Shown: positions 38,963 to 51,465 of the stretch, one piece after another
How positions within the stretch are numbered: position 1 is the stretch's first letter
Layout: each line of letters opens with the position of its first letter
Assembly (NCBI GenBank): GCA_905331475.1
Contig: CAJNYU010000683.1
Coordinates: 62,001 to 126,000, forward strand
Source of the DNA: Rotaria socialis
Lineage: Eukaryota; Rotifera; Eurotatoria; Philodinida; Philodinidae
Length of the DNA stretch: 64,000 nucleotides
Direction: 5' to 3'
Position numbers and translations under genes: made by a program
Notes under the pieces: generated by a model
Database searches by the model: none
The model's input: only the letters and a program-made list of their open reading frames with translations
What the model was told of the DNA's origin: nothing

Positions 38963-41146
38963 CTATGATATTAATGAAATAAAATAGAAAAAAGTTAAAA
39001 ATAAGCAATCCATCACCAAATAAACGTAGTTTTTCGCGCATGCTCAAGCATAGGGTTTGATTAGTCTCAGATTTGGTAAAGAAATAGATGAAATGGAAGA
39101 AGAAGAAAACAAAAATAACACAAAAAAACGAAGAAAACAAAAACAAAAATATTTGAGATTCTTATTTGTAAATATTTTTCTATTAGATTATTATGTACGT
39201 AGCGGATGTTTAGATGAGATACCGTCATAATGTCGCTCTTTAGATGTCCGTCGACTTGCTTTTGGTGTTTGTTCGCTTTTGCTATTCAATCGTTGTGTTC
39301 GTGGTGTTGAATTATATCCATTTGTTGTTGGTTTATATTTTATTTGAATATCTGTCTTACGACCATTTTGTACCGGTACTGATTGAATATAAACAGGTGC
39401 TGATGATTTAATATTTTTCGTCAGAGAATCATTATCTTTTACTGCAGTTTCATCATATGTTATTGCTGGTATATGTGATGGCACTAACGTTCCATTTTGT
39501 TTCATCGCCGGTGTAAGATAATAATGAACAGGTGGATATTTATAGCCAAGATTCACCCACCAATGCGTCGCAATGTCATCGATAGTAAAACGCTTTGATG
39601 GTATTACCGTCAAACATTTACGTATCAGTCCGAGTGCGCCTATAGATTTGGTTTTTTTCGATTTTTAAAAAATTTCTTTTAATGTGAAAAATGTTTTTCT
39701 CAGGTGGACACAATGATCTCCAAAATTCTCTTAGATTATAGCTTTTTATCTCTTAAATTTTTCGGGCAAACTCTGATTATTACCTGATTGTTCACGAGGT
39801 TGAATAAAATCGCCTGAAGTTATATTGCGTACGAGTCGAGTATAATCACCACCTTGAAATGGCATCGAACCATAAACAAGTGTATAGAGTAAAACACCCA
39901 ATGACCAACAATCAACCTGTATATACAATATTTTTTTTTGTTGTTGTTTATCTTGAAATAAATCCGATAAAAATACATACTTCAGGGCCATAATATGGAA
40001 TACCGGAAACGATTTCTGGTGATGCGTACAATGGAGATCCGCAAAATGTATGTCTAATTAAAACTAGAAGATCATATACATTGATAAAAATCAATTAACG
40101 ACAACATACAATAGTCGACGTGGTGACCAACTATTACTTAAACCAAAATCAGCTAACTAATGAAAATAAAATAAGTATACTCTTGTCTATAACAAGATAG
40201 TTTTCATTGAATCAATATTTACTTTGATATCACCATTATGATCAATTAAAATATTTTCTAATTTAAGATCTCTATGAACAATTTGATTCTATAATTTAAA
40301 AGCAAAAAAGAAAGGAATAAATAAATCTTATGATTTCATTTCAAAAACAAAAATTTCTTCTTCAATACTTTATGAAGAAAATGGACTGCAGATACTATTT
40401 GCCGAAAAATAGCCCGTGCTTGAGATTCTGGAATCCGTTTCATACGATTGAGATAATCATATAATTCTCCACCACTTGCATATTCCATTACAAGAATAAT
40501 TTTTTCACGACTTTCATAAACTAATACATAGAAATAAATTGAATTATATAATGAAAATATAGAATCATGCTTGTTTTCTTTTGTATTACCTTCTTTTATT
40601 TTTATAATATATGGATGATTAAGACTTGTCATGAAGTCAATTTCACGTCGAATTCTCGCCAAATCATGTGGATTTTCAATGCGTGATTTTTTTATTGTTT
40701 TTATTGCAACTTGTTCATTCTTACGCTTATCTAGTGCTAGTTTAACTTTTCCATAGGTACCTTTGCCTAATGTTTGTTTAAAATCAAATCGACTATGTAA
40801 TGTTTCACGTTGTTGTCCACTACCATTTGTATTACTTCCACTACTACCCGTGTGCTCTTGTGACGATGGTGGTGTTGTGGTCGATTCACCAAAACTGTTT
40901 AGACTACCTAAACTTGACCAATTTGAATGACGTATACGTTGACGTGCATTTCCATTAGAAGCGCCATTCGACATCCTTTAAAATAATACGAACAAAATGA
41001 GTATGATACAGAAAAAAAGAAATATAAATGTTGTAAAGTATTTCTCTTCTATCGTTTTCCTATGATTAATGAAACCTTCAATTATACAAGCAAATGACAA
41101 GCGTATTTCAAATTGAGCGTATGATGAAATCAGTTTTAATATATAC

Positions 41147-41191
<45 letters not shown>

Positions 41192-43859
41192 TGCGTATAT
41201 ATGTAGGTAAATAGGTATTTTTCATATTATGAAGAAAATCATAATTTCATTTTCTTGGAGCAACTCATTGAACAATATCAAATTCTCTTCTCTCTTTTTC
41301 TCCTGTGTTGTATTTATTTTTACCTGCTACCGGTTAATGTTTGCGAACAATAATCTGAGAAACCGATTGAATCAATATCGGAACTTTGTACGGCAATCAT
41401 TATTTATATTTCTTTTCTTATATAATAACTCAGTATACTCGAAAATGTAAAATGAACTAGAGCGATGTATTATTATGTATGTGTTCTTCTGTATGAAAAG
41501 AGAAGAAGAAGAAGAAGAAAATGAAGATAGTCAGATTGAAGAGATGGGAGAGTTATTTAATATGAACATGTGCCTGCACAATTTTTGCTTCTGTCGTCAT
41601 CGTCGTTGTCCATGTAATCGGTGCGAAGCATCTTTGAAGCGATGGTATGCGCGAATATGCGAAAGAATATCGACGAAAACGAAAAAAAGAAGAAATGAAC
41701 TGGTCAGATGATGATTTTATATTTCAACAACAGAAAATCGCGTTTCGTCGTCATCTTCCCTTCTTTTCATTCTTTCTTTCTGTATTTTTCTTTTCAAACT
41801 TCTTTTCTCATATACGTACTTGTCTTAGTAAATACGAGAGCGAGCGAATATATATGAACTGATACTCGAAGAGGCAGCAAGGTGAGGACAATGTCTTTTC
41901 TTTCTTTTTTCTCCCGCTTCAAAACGAAACCACAAGTAAAATGTGAAGGAGAAAGAGAATCAAACTAAAGAGAATTTCTCCTCTTTAATATACACATGCG
42001 CACGAGCAATGACCTCTCAAGTGTAACCATTATGAATGTCATGGTTGTTCTTTTTATTGTACACTGTAATTAATTTTCTATCTACACTAATCCATCACAG
42101 AAATGAATGAATTGTGTTTTTTCAATGTCAATAATATCTTCATAGTGTAGACAAAAGAAAAGGAAAAAAATAGAATATCCTTGACTGAAGTCATCTTCAA
42201 TTTTAATTACACATCATACTTCGCATTCATCGAGAATCTTCAAAAAAAATACGATTATAACAATAAAGATGTAGCAAAAAACATCATGCAAGTTGAACGA
42301 AAAGTATATAATATCTTACTCGACTAATATATCATCATTCGAAAATGAACGTCGTTTATTACTTTTTAATTTTGCACGAAACGAAATTTGTTCCGATACC
42401 ATAATAATATCGTCGATGAGTTGAATACTTTATATATCAATATTTTCTAAATTCTATTCCGTTGAATAGCGTGGAAGAGTATAAACGAAAATCGATGACA
42501 AATAACTGTCTTGTCACCTATTTTTCGCTTTCTAATATATGTACTTGTATGTATGTATGTATGTAAATGTAAAGAGAAAAGAACCTTCAAAAGTTTTATT
42601 TATGCCAAAGAAAAATGCTACTAGTTGAGAGTACCAGCAGGTGATAAAATAAAGTGCAAACAAACGAACAAGCCCGACGTGATATTTTTTTAAATTATAT
42701 CATACGTTCTGATGAAATGAAAAAAAGTCGGTAGAGTATATGAGGAAAATAGAGACAAGACTCCGAACAAGATACCTTGATAGAAATTAGAAATGCTATC
42801 ATGATTGACTGACGAAAGAAAAAGAAAAGAAAAACGACCGACGAAAAAAAGAATCTACGCAAAGTGAACAAGTAGATTGATTAACACAGGTGAAATAGCT
42901 AGAACATCCGAACTGATTACTTTAAGCATATTTACTCAATTACAGATTTTTGTGTAAATCCTACCCGATCGATTTCGTATGTGTCGACAAAATCAAGAGG
43001 CGCAATCGATTGTTGTATTCGAGTACTAAAAGAAGACCGATATATTGTATTTAGTTTGCTTCTAGCAATGGCCTTATCAATATTGCGGCAATAGGCAAGA
43101 GATAAACAGAATAGAAAGAAAAGCTGGTGCAAAAAAGAAACCGAAAGAGAAAAAGATGGTACAACGACGATTAATCGTAGGCAAAAAAAAAGAAGTAGAA
43201 GAAGACAGAACGTCAAGAAAAAAGAGATAGAAACGGAGAAGAACATCATTCTTCGATAAATCTTATCTCAATTAAGTAAGAATTCATACTGCACTATTGA
43301 TTATCAATTAAGCAGAATTTCTTTGAAAAAATGTTTTTTTTTTATTATTCAGCTATTTTTATATAAGGCATTTATGACTTTTGCTTTATAGATATCGATC
43401 TAGATGTATGCAAAATGACACAGTTTCTTTTTTTCTTCTACTGATTATACGAAATTGGAGTTGTTTCATACAGACGAATGATGTGGAAAAATAAAGCAAA
43501 AAATTTGATTTATTTATGAATGCTTCATGGATATTTTCTTTTTTCCGCTTGACAAACATAAGAGAGAAATTTACTTACGGTAAAATATTATTTATTAGTG
43601 ATCGCCGCGGACTGAGTTCTGAATAGATAGGTGGTTGCGCTCGCGTATGTTGATAATGTAAAATATCTGAATGTTGTTCGTTTGGATACTGATGACGTCG
43701 ACCTGATGTAGAAGTACTAGTCCTAGTTGCAGTAGAAGATTTACCAAGTGATCGTGGCCATCGTGTATAAGACGATGATGAATAACCTGTTGTTGTATCG
43801 TATTGTGAATCAGCAGTTGATGATGGTATGTGTGGTGGTTGCGTGGATGGAAACAGCAT
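37881..43859 (-). CDS. NUAK: NUAK-family (AMPK-related) serine/threonine kinase with alternative first and last exons
   Basis: Shared exons: 40975-40590, 40520-40369, 40288-40223, 40156-40110, 40053-39981, 39916-39784. Upstream they join either 43859-43579 or 42402-42320. Downstream they join either 39639-39191 or 38962-37881. Lengths are 462, 528, 673 or 739 residues depending on choice. Kinase motifs: [12 protein letters not shown] (P-loop), AIKTIKK (catalytic Lys), [44 protein letters not shown] with the LKB1 target threonine, and [18 protein letters not shown]. The order and wording match NUAK1/NUAK2. These kinases, activated by LKB1, control myosin phosphatase, adhesion and polarity. I see no GILK-type PP1-binding motif in either tail. 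The 73-nt and shorter exons between HRD and APE, and a large 5' intron region with repeats, are as usual for this locus. Confidence 0.88.
39191..39639 (-). CDS. NUAK alternative last exon A (short tail, canonical NUAK C-lobe)
   Basis: The acceptor CAAATCTATAG leads in phase 1 into [20 protein letters not shown] then [17 protein letters not shown]. The HWWVN-x-GY ending is characteristic of NUAK kinases. A basic, Thr/Ser-rich tail of about 110 residues follows, ending LRT at a TAA (39191-39193). Confidence 0.8.
41156..41184. repeat. (TG)n microsatellite
   Basis: About 14 TG dinucleotides flanked by TA-rich repeats, in the intron upstream of the shared NUAK exon. Confidence 0.93.
42320..42402 (-). 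CDS. NUAK alternative first exon (short N-terminus)
   Basis: Starts [20 protein letters not shown] and ends at a GTAAGATAT donor in phase 2, joining as ...ILVE-MSNGASN to the shared exon. It is basic, with a possible Ser phosphorylation site in RRSFS. Its own promoter would lie in the 1.2 kb between it and the other first exon. Confidence 0.65.
43579..43859 (-). CDS. NUAK alternative first exon (long N-terminus)
   Basis: A 93-codon frame from the ATG at 43859, rich in Ser, Thr, Tyr and Arg (contains [12 protein letters not shown] at its end), closes with a consensus GTAAGTAAA donor in phase 2. It therefore joins in frame to the same shared exon. No domain is recognised. Confidence 0.65.
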
Positions 43860-46800
43860 TGTTCATTAGTTTCTGATGTCTCCGTATGTGTTCTAGTTGC
43901 GGCTAGAACAAGAATAAGAATGAGAATGAGGAGAATGAGGAGAAGAAGAAGAAGAAGAAATGATCAAGCACTAGCGTTTTGGTGAACTTTCTGTTCTTTC
44001 GAACACAATTTTTCTCTTTTGTCAGTGTCATTCTCGTTCTCTCAAAACACACATTTCTCTGCCGTCTAATCGCTCCTATACCACAAGAAAAAAAAGTAAC
44101 TTACGTATTCAGAAATTAGCCAAAAAAAAAACGCTAGTCATCAATGTTAAATGAATGTATCAAGAAAAAACAAAGATATCTTCATCCTCAATCAATGCAA
44201 ATAAACAAAAATAAAGAAAAGGATAAAAAAAAAGCGATGTGACATTACTAACAATACATGTATGTAAACATTGAATCCGTCTATCTGTAACTCTTATTGT
44301 CATGTAATGATGTGTTTTTTTTATATGTATCACAAACGGAGAATGGGAGAGAGAAAGAAAATGTAATCGAATATGTATATGTATTTATGTACACGTCTTT
44401 TATCACTATCATACGTTTATATTTATGAGAAATAAATCTCATCCAAATTGAAAGCAATCATATATCATCACATGTGTCGTAACTGAGTATTTTTGATGAT
44501 TGAACATACATAGTATATATATATAGTTTTTTGCTCCTCCCATGATGACAGTCAAACGAGAAAAATATATACATTCATATGAGGATTACTGCTCTGAAAT
44601 ATGAGGTAAGCATATAACTTGAATTTTGATTTATGATTTAAATCTCTCGTCAAATCAATCTGTCACTAATGCATTTCTTTTTCGTTTTGCAAAGAAATTT
44701 TCAAACATTTTCTTTTGTTTTATAGTATACTTCTATTTCAAAGTATGTCATTATTAATGTAATTACTAATATTCATTTTCTCTTAATTGTCACTTGTGAA
44801 TCTCTAACATTTTTGATATATTCATTTCTTGTCATAGAATTTCTATAAGAAATCATAATCGATAGGAATAAAAATCCAAGTCAAGGTTTTCATAGAAATT
44901 GAATGTAGCTTCTTTCAAATCAGTAAATATTCTTTTGCTATGATGATTATTTAACTTTGATTGGTTCATGACTGATTATGAAACATGACTAGCAAGTAAT
45001 GATGGTGTCTAAGCGAAGAAACTTGGATCTTCCCGATACGTGATAAATTCTATGACAGATATAATCGTAGATTGAAAGCGTGATGTGAGATTATGATGTA
45101 AGGAAGTTGAATCACGGAGTTCTGCCTTTGATTTCTCTTCTAAACTCGATGTAACGTTCTATGAATAATTTATTTTATCAAGGACATATTAGCACGTTAG
45201 AGGTAACAAACTGAAACATATTCTACAGACGCATTTGATCTACAATGACAGTCGATCAATCTTGTTACATATTCTAATCTCATAAGAATTGAACTAACAG
45301 CCTTTTCTTTACGAATATAAATTGTATTAAGAGGAAAATTGATTTAAAATAATCCATTATTCTGATTTTCAGAGAAATAAAAATGCCCTTTGAAATAAAT
45401 GAGACCTACAAAATTACATTTAAGGATAATCCAAAATCTTTAAAACTTCACCACGAAAATATTACCAATGCTCTTTTATTACAAATGTCAAAATACTCGA
45501 ACTTTGATTATTTAGTTTTTGTCTTATTATTAGATAAATATTATTCTTAATCTCTTATATCTCTTGTTCTATTAATCCTATGTAATTAATGTCGATTATC
45601 GAAATATAACAAGAATAAAACCAAAGAACATATTACCTTAAGACACGATTTCCAGATGGATTGTGAATTCTTTCTTTTTTTAACACCCACAATGATAAGA
45701 AAATCGAATTAATCGACTAGAATAGTTAGTGATCAATGACGAGAAAAAAATAACGCTTATAATTGTAATTGTGATCAAAATTAATCGTCGTATATTTCAT
45801 TTAGAAAGAAAAAAATATGAATTTTTTATATTCTAAGAACAAGAAAACGAGCTTCGATACAAACTTATCTCTCCTATAAGTAGCACTAGAGATACTGAAG
45901 AAAAGTCATTTCTTTGAAGGACTTAGACATGAAAGTTTGGTCATTTTTTTTCAAATATTTGCCATGGCACAGGACAGGTACTGACCCTGAGTGATGCTAA
46001 AAGTTTCAGGCCACTCCTTATCTATGATTGTAGGATCGTGTTTTCTCAGTACTAGAAATTCTTTTCGATAGAGAGTAACAACATGCAAAAACAAACAATA
46101 ATGGTTCGATGTTCTTATCGGTTTTGCATCAGAAATATTTTCGTCAAGTGTTCCGAGTAAATCTATTTTATATGATTTTTCTACGGAGATAATTCCATAA
46201 AAAAAAAAGATTAGAATATATAAAACTCTACTCATATATTTCAGGCTGAAACTGAAGTAAACAGTATAGAATGCAATCATACCTCGTGATAATGTTTTTT
46301 ACGATCTCTGTTAGAGTTTTGTGGCGCAGATACTACATCATAAAGAAGATCTGTCGCATTGATAAGATAAAACAAATTAGATGCGTAATATAGCATAATG
46401 CTTCGCAAGTTTCGAACCTGAACATAATTTTCTTATAAACGAATAGACAATGATCTCGAATTCAATGAATCCACATAATATTTGGACATCTTTGATGCTA
46501 GACAAGAATGCAGTTGATAATGTTTTCAGGGGGTTTTTTTTTGAAAGAAAAGAGGAGCAAACATATTTGACATTATATGAAAGAGAAAGTACTAATCAAA
46601 TAGTTGTCTATTCGAGAACTATCATGAATCTCTAGTTACATGATACGTCAAAGTGTATGCTCAAAAGAAAAGATATAAAAATGAACATACAAAAAAGAAT
46701 ACATGGACCAGCGACGTGTAGAACGAAAATAAAGAATCAAGATTATATTACAAACTATTGATGTATTATGCAATACCTCAACTTTTATCTGACGATAGTA

Positions 46801-49308
46801 ATACAAATTTCACATATGTATGCTCAATTAAAAGTTTATTAGAAATTTTCGAGCGAAAAAGATGCAAGGAGAACGATTTTCGCGTTTGCACACAGTAGAT
46901 TAAAGGAAGAAAAGACACAACAAACATTCGAATTTGATGAACGTCGAAATAGAAAGAGTTGGTCAAGAGTCAATATCATATAATACAAGGCGCCTTTTCC
47001 ATTATCAAATAGATCTATGTATCTGTTACATAGAACTTGATAAGTTTCAAACAAAAGAAATATAATCACAATAGACCTGAATCTTTCGAACGATGAAAAC
47101 AAAGCCAGTTAAACTCTATCATACTTTCTCCGCCCGAAGAAGCTCGGTCATGTCAATCTCTCCCGTCGCTCTGTCGACCTGCTGCTTACGTCACTATTTC
47201 AAACTTCTATACTAGCAACTATAGGTATATGTTAAAAAGGGACAATCGTTCGCATTGATCCATTTCTCTCTGAGAGTACCCTGTCCTGTTGCTCAGTGAT
47301 GAAGCGTGCAATATTTTTGTTAGAACTATGTACTAAAATAAAGGAAATATGCTATGCAATAAATGATGTGATGTATCGAATGAAAATTTTCTCATATTTC
47401 TTGCTATGCCCATTCAGCCGAAGCACTCTGAGAGAAATACCTTTTTGTTGTCATGCGGAACGACATTATGTTTCAGTTTTAATTAAAAATTGAAGAACAA
47501 AAGTCAAACTGTTGTTAAAAAAAAAACAATTCTAGGAAATAACACTAATTGAAAAAGAAGCAATCTACGTCGAGTGAATTTTCTTTAGTTGTAGATACAA
47601 CTCTTCCCCTTGTCTTTCTATTATCGAATTATATTATGCTAGTTTCTTAAGTCTAATTTAGCCAGCAGTTTCATCACATAAACTTCGAACGAATAAACAT
47701 TGATGTTGAACACAGATTGAGTGTACCATTAAATAATCCAATCACAAATTGTTTAGATCTACGTTTTTAGATTTTTTCCACGAATCTTATCAGAAAGCTA
47801 TCATACGATCAAGGTGAATTGGATAGAGATCATTTCCTGCTTTTAGCAAAAAGGAAATTTTCTTGAAATTCAAAGTTAATGAAGCATCGTGCCTATTTAT
47901 GAGATAAGAAAATAGATCCACATACTAATAGATAAGCAAACAAGAAAGTGGATGAAGATAGTATCGATGTGAGTTTATATTCGAAGAAAAACAAATGATC
48001 GCAACATATGAAATCATCTCCTATTTCAGTTATGCTAAAACATGAACGTTGATTTATATATTCAAATTAATTACAAATGATGATTTTGCGGTAAGAAATT
48101 ATTTCTATCTAAATAAAAACAATATCTTCCTGATTTTTATTCTTCGTGAGTACCAAAAACTCTTGAATTACACAATCTAATTATTAGATTAAATAATGGG
48201 CACTAGAATATTCTCTGTTTCTTAATAGAAAACTATCCATTATGAGATCATCCGATACAAGGGCCTCACAAATCTGATAGAAAAAAGTTTTCACCTTTCC
48301 TTACCTGTTCTTAGTTTCGAACTTGATTTATTTCTCGAAGTTTGCTAGTATAGATTCAGAAAAAATTGCAAAAATATATCGATATTTATAATTGATTTTT
48401 AGTCAAGGTATTCATTTATGTCCTATGTTTCTGTGAATACATTTTCAATTAGAAGAAGAAAAAAACGAAACACTCTGTTCATATTACAGATATAAAGAAT
48501 AGGGCGTAGTTGCGAATTTTTTCTTCGTCAATATCTAGATATAATTCGAAATATTCTCTGGATGTAAATATCTATTTGGTGAAAACGATGTTTTTATAAA
48601 GAAAATAGCGACTTGTAGAATTCAATCGATAAAACTAAAATGTAAATTATTAATAATTATGAAACATTCAGAAGGCAACATTTTATGACCCCTGTGGATT
48701 GAAAGTTTAGCTATTCCATCTTACTCTGCGATAGAATCTATAAGATTACGGAAAATTGTTGCTAAAATGCGTTCTTCTCCGTCATATACGACACGTGTAT
48801 AGAATTAAGTTTCTCAGCGATATCAATTCATATCTATTCTTCACAAGCACAACAGAATATAAATATTAGATATTTTTTGTAAGATGAAAAACATTTTTAT
48901 TATTCGTGTGATTGACTCGATAATCATTACAATCTAGATTATTATCGCATATGTTTATGTTTGATTAATATTGACGTTTTAATAAGTTTCATGGTTCGAC
49001 TAATTGATAGCTATACGAAATTTTTATAAAACCTCTAAACTATTAAACTAGAGATCAGTATAAGCTTCGGGCTTTGCATTCACTTTATTTTCTTTGTTTT
49101 GCTAAGAATTATTTCAATAGATTTGATTTGATTTGATTTTTTTTTATTCTGAATTCTTAATCAAATCATAATGCCACCCACTTTGATAATGGAATATGTT
49201 ACAAATGTATCGTCACTAGTATCTATGTAAATATTATCTAACTATGTTAGTCATATAGAAAAAATACACAAAGCAGATAGAATTATCACAAAAGGAAAAA
49301 TCTTTTTT
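43860..49308. other. Large intergenic region of 5.4 kb between NUAK and twinfilin
   Basis: Begins with purine-rich low-complexity DNA (about 43910-43960) and is AT-rich throughout. Short frames (for example 45951-46280 minus) show no motif. A slightly GC-richer patch at about 47120-47200 with TTACGTCAC (47186-47194, a CRE-like site) could be a promoter or untranslated first exon of NUAK. I cannot support more. No gene is recognised. Confidence 0.4.
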
Positions 49309-51465
49309 TCAATCATCTGAACTATCAGTTGCTTTTACTAATCGTCGTGGCCCACGTGTAGATGGCGCTTTTGGTTTAGCAAATGATGATGATGCTGCCG
49401 CATTTGCTGCTACTTCTGGATGAAGTTCTTGCATGAGATATTCCATCGTAAAATCAGATGCATCACCAATTTCCAACTAAATATATAAATTATATAAAAC
49501 AGAAAACGACAGTAAATATACTCTTACTTTTTTATCAAAAGTAAGACCAAATTTACTTTCGATATTATCAATAACACTTTCTTTACAGCTAGCATAAATC
49601 ATACGTTCTTTAACTCGTGAACTGTGTCCCGGTACAGAATAGAGAAAAACTAAAAGCAAAAAAAAAGTAAACATAAAATGTTTTTTTGCATTAAAAATAT
49701 TACGAATTGAATCATGAGCTTTGTGATTGAATAAATGTTTAAATCTATACAGATGATATCTTCCTTCATGACTTGGTAAATGTTTGCCAATATGTTCTAG
49801 TGTTGCATGAGCTTCCGAATGAGATAGGAGTATTAATTCTTTTTCATGATCTATATCCTAGAACAATAGAGTTTTTCTATTTCATAAATACGAAAGAAAA
49901 ATATTTGTTAGGTTTACCAATTGTATATAATCGACCTGATGTTTTTTGAATAAATGTATTGCTTCAATAACATTTTCATCGAATGGAAATTTTAATCCTT
50001 GCAAAGTTGGTTGACGTGTATTCACACTAATGTCTGCATGAGCCTGAAAATAAATAATTTTTAAGGATCTTGCCAACTACACGATGATCTACGAATAGTC
50101 GTATTGTCAAGACGCTTGTATTGTAAACAGAGAATAATGAGATAGTGTTAGTTACGCTGACATCTGACGATCAAATAACAAAAATCTAGTATATAGTAAA
50201 CCAATTATTTTATATGGTTACATTATGCAACCATCTGACGAAAGTATTACTCGTCGACTCTCGAGGTTATAAAAGCCCTCACGACTACCCGGTTTGCTAA
50301 CCTATATTATTTCTTTTGTTTATGTAATCATTGAAAGATTTATTTTGACTTTTTGCTTTTTAAATGAAATATTATAGTTAGAATATAATCATATATCAAG
50401 CAGTAGGGTCAAACTTGAAACTTGAATCCAGTTGAAAATAGAAAATTTCAACTTTCAACTCATAGCGATATATGTGTGAGTCACGATTCTTCAGAATGCT
50501 GTTGGTTTAAAAGTTGAAAATTTCAATTTTCAATTGAATTCAAGCTTGAAGTTTGACATATATGATAACAAGTAGCTGTTTTAATATAGATTACATTTTG
50601 TTTTGAACAACATGGCTGTTTATAGTTTGAAACAGCTCTATAGTTTCTATTCATTAAAAAAGAATTTATTTTACTTCTCGTTGATGAATTTCTAGCATCT
50701 CTTCTTCACGCATTGTTCGTGGTGGTGCTGCTGCTTTAGCATTTAAATGTTGATAAAACGAATGAAGAGTCATTTCATCCTATTAAAACAAACAAAAAAT
50801 TGTACCCATTTCTTTCTATTTTTGACAAAGTTACTTTTGATGACACTCGAATTTCTTGAGCAACATATGTTAAACCGAATTCTTTTTTAACTGTACTAAG
50901 TGTCGATGCATATAACATTCTCTCGCGTGTCTAAATTTTAAAATGAAAATTAAATCTTTTTTTTTTGAATATATTTCATTGTTCTACTTGAGCTTCATCT
51001 GGTATATAAGTTATTAATAGCCAATTGTGTCCATTTGTTTCGCTAATTGTATCAAGTCGAATAAAATAATAAGCAGCATGATTCTTTTGAACTAATGGTA
51101 GAAGCATTTTATCGAAATCTTTCAAAGGCAAAGAATAACATAATGGAATCTGATCATTATCTTTATTTCTTATTATCTGATACCCTGATCAAATGTTTTT
51201 TCTGCATTGTGCTCATCTTTCCAAACAATTTGTTCTAGATAGAAAACAAGAACATTTCATGTCTTTTTTTAAATATTTTGAATAGAGTGAGAAATTCAAA
51301 CCATTTGCAATCCCGACAACGACCACACGAAGATGCCCATCTTTCATTTCAGCAAATTTCTCACGCAATGATTTACTTGCTGAATGACAAATATAATAAA
51401 ATAAGAATAAAGTAAACGACTAATAATTTTTATTTACCAGCAATTCCTGATTGATGAGACATCAT
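49309..51465 (-). CDS. TWF: Twinfilin (two ADF-H domains, actin monomer-binding and capping)
   Basis: Ten exons: 51465-51438, 51379-51302, 51234-51184, 51118-50988, 50930-50835, 50779-50675, 50043-49918, 49857-49704, 49649-49528, 49476-49309 (1059 nt, 352 residues; the family is about 350). It begins MMSHQSGIAASKSLREKFAE, the typical start of the first ADF-homology domain (about 5-140; DQDFDKMLLPLV, ARERMLYASTL-like TRERMLYAS). The second domain (about 175-315) has FPFDENVIEAI, GRYHLYRFKH and RVKERMIYASCK. The C-terminal tail is rich in Ala and Pro and ends KATDSSDD. Twinfilins sequester ADP-actin monomers, drive barbed-end depolymerisation and bind capping protein through the tail. Intron 6 (about 630 nt) carries a foldback repeat. 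Confidence in family is high. Confidence 0.93.
50408..50557. repeat. 150-bp foldback (inverted repeat) element in twinfilin intron 6
   Basis: The left arm (about 50408-50455, GTCAAACTTGAAACTTGAAT...) is the near reverse complement of the right arm (about 50513-50557, ...ATTCAAGCTTGAAGTTTGAC). The pair could form a hairpin of roughly 45 bp around a 57-nt loop. It looks like a foldback MITE or a palindromic satellite monomer. No target-site duplication is clear. Confidence 0.7.

Noticed and set aside
45951..46280. 109-codon minus-strand frame
   Set aside because: No recognisable domain. It lies in a 5-kb AT-rich desert and its composition is compatible with chance.
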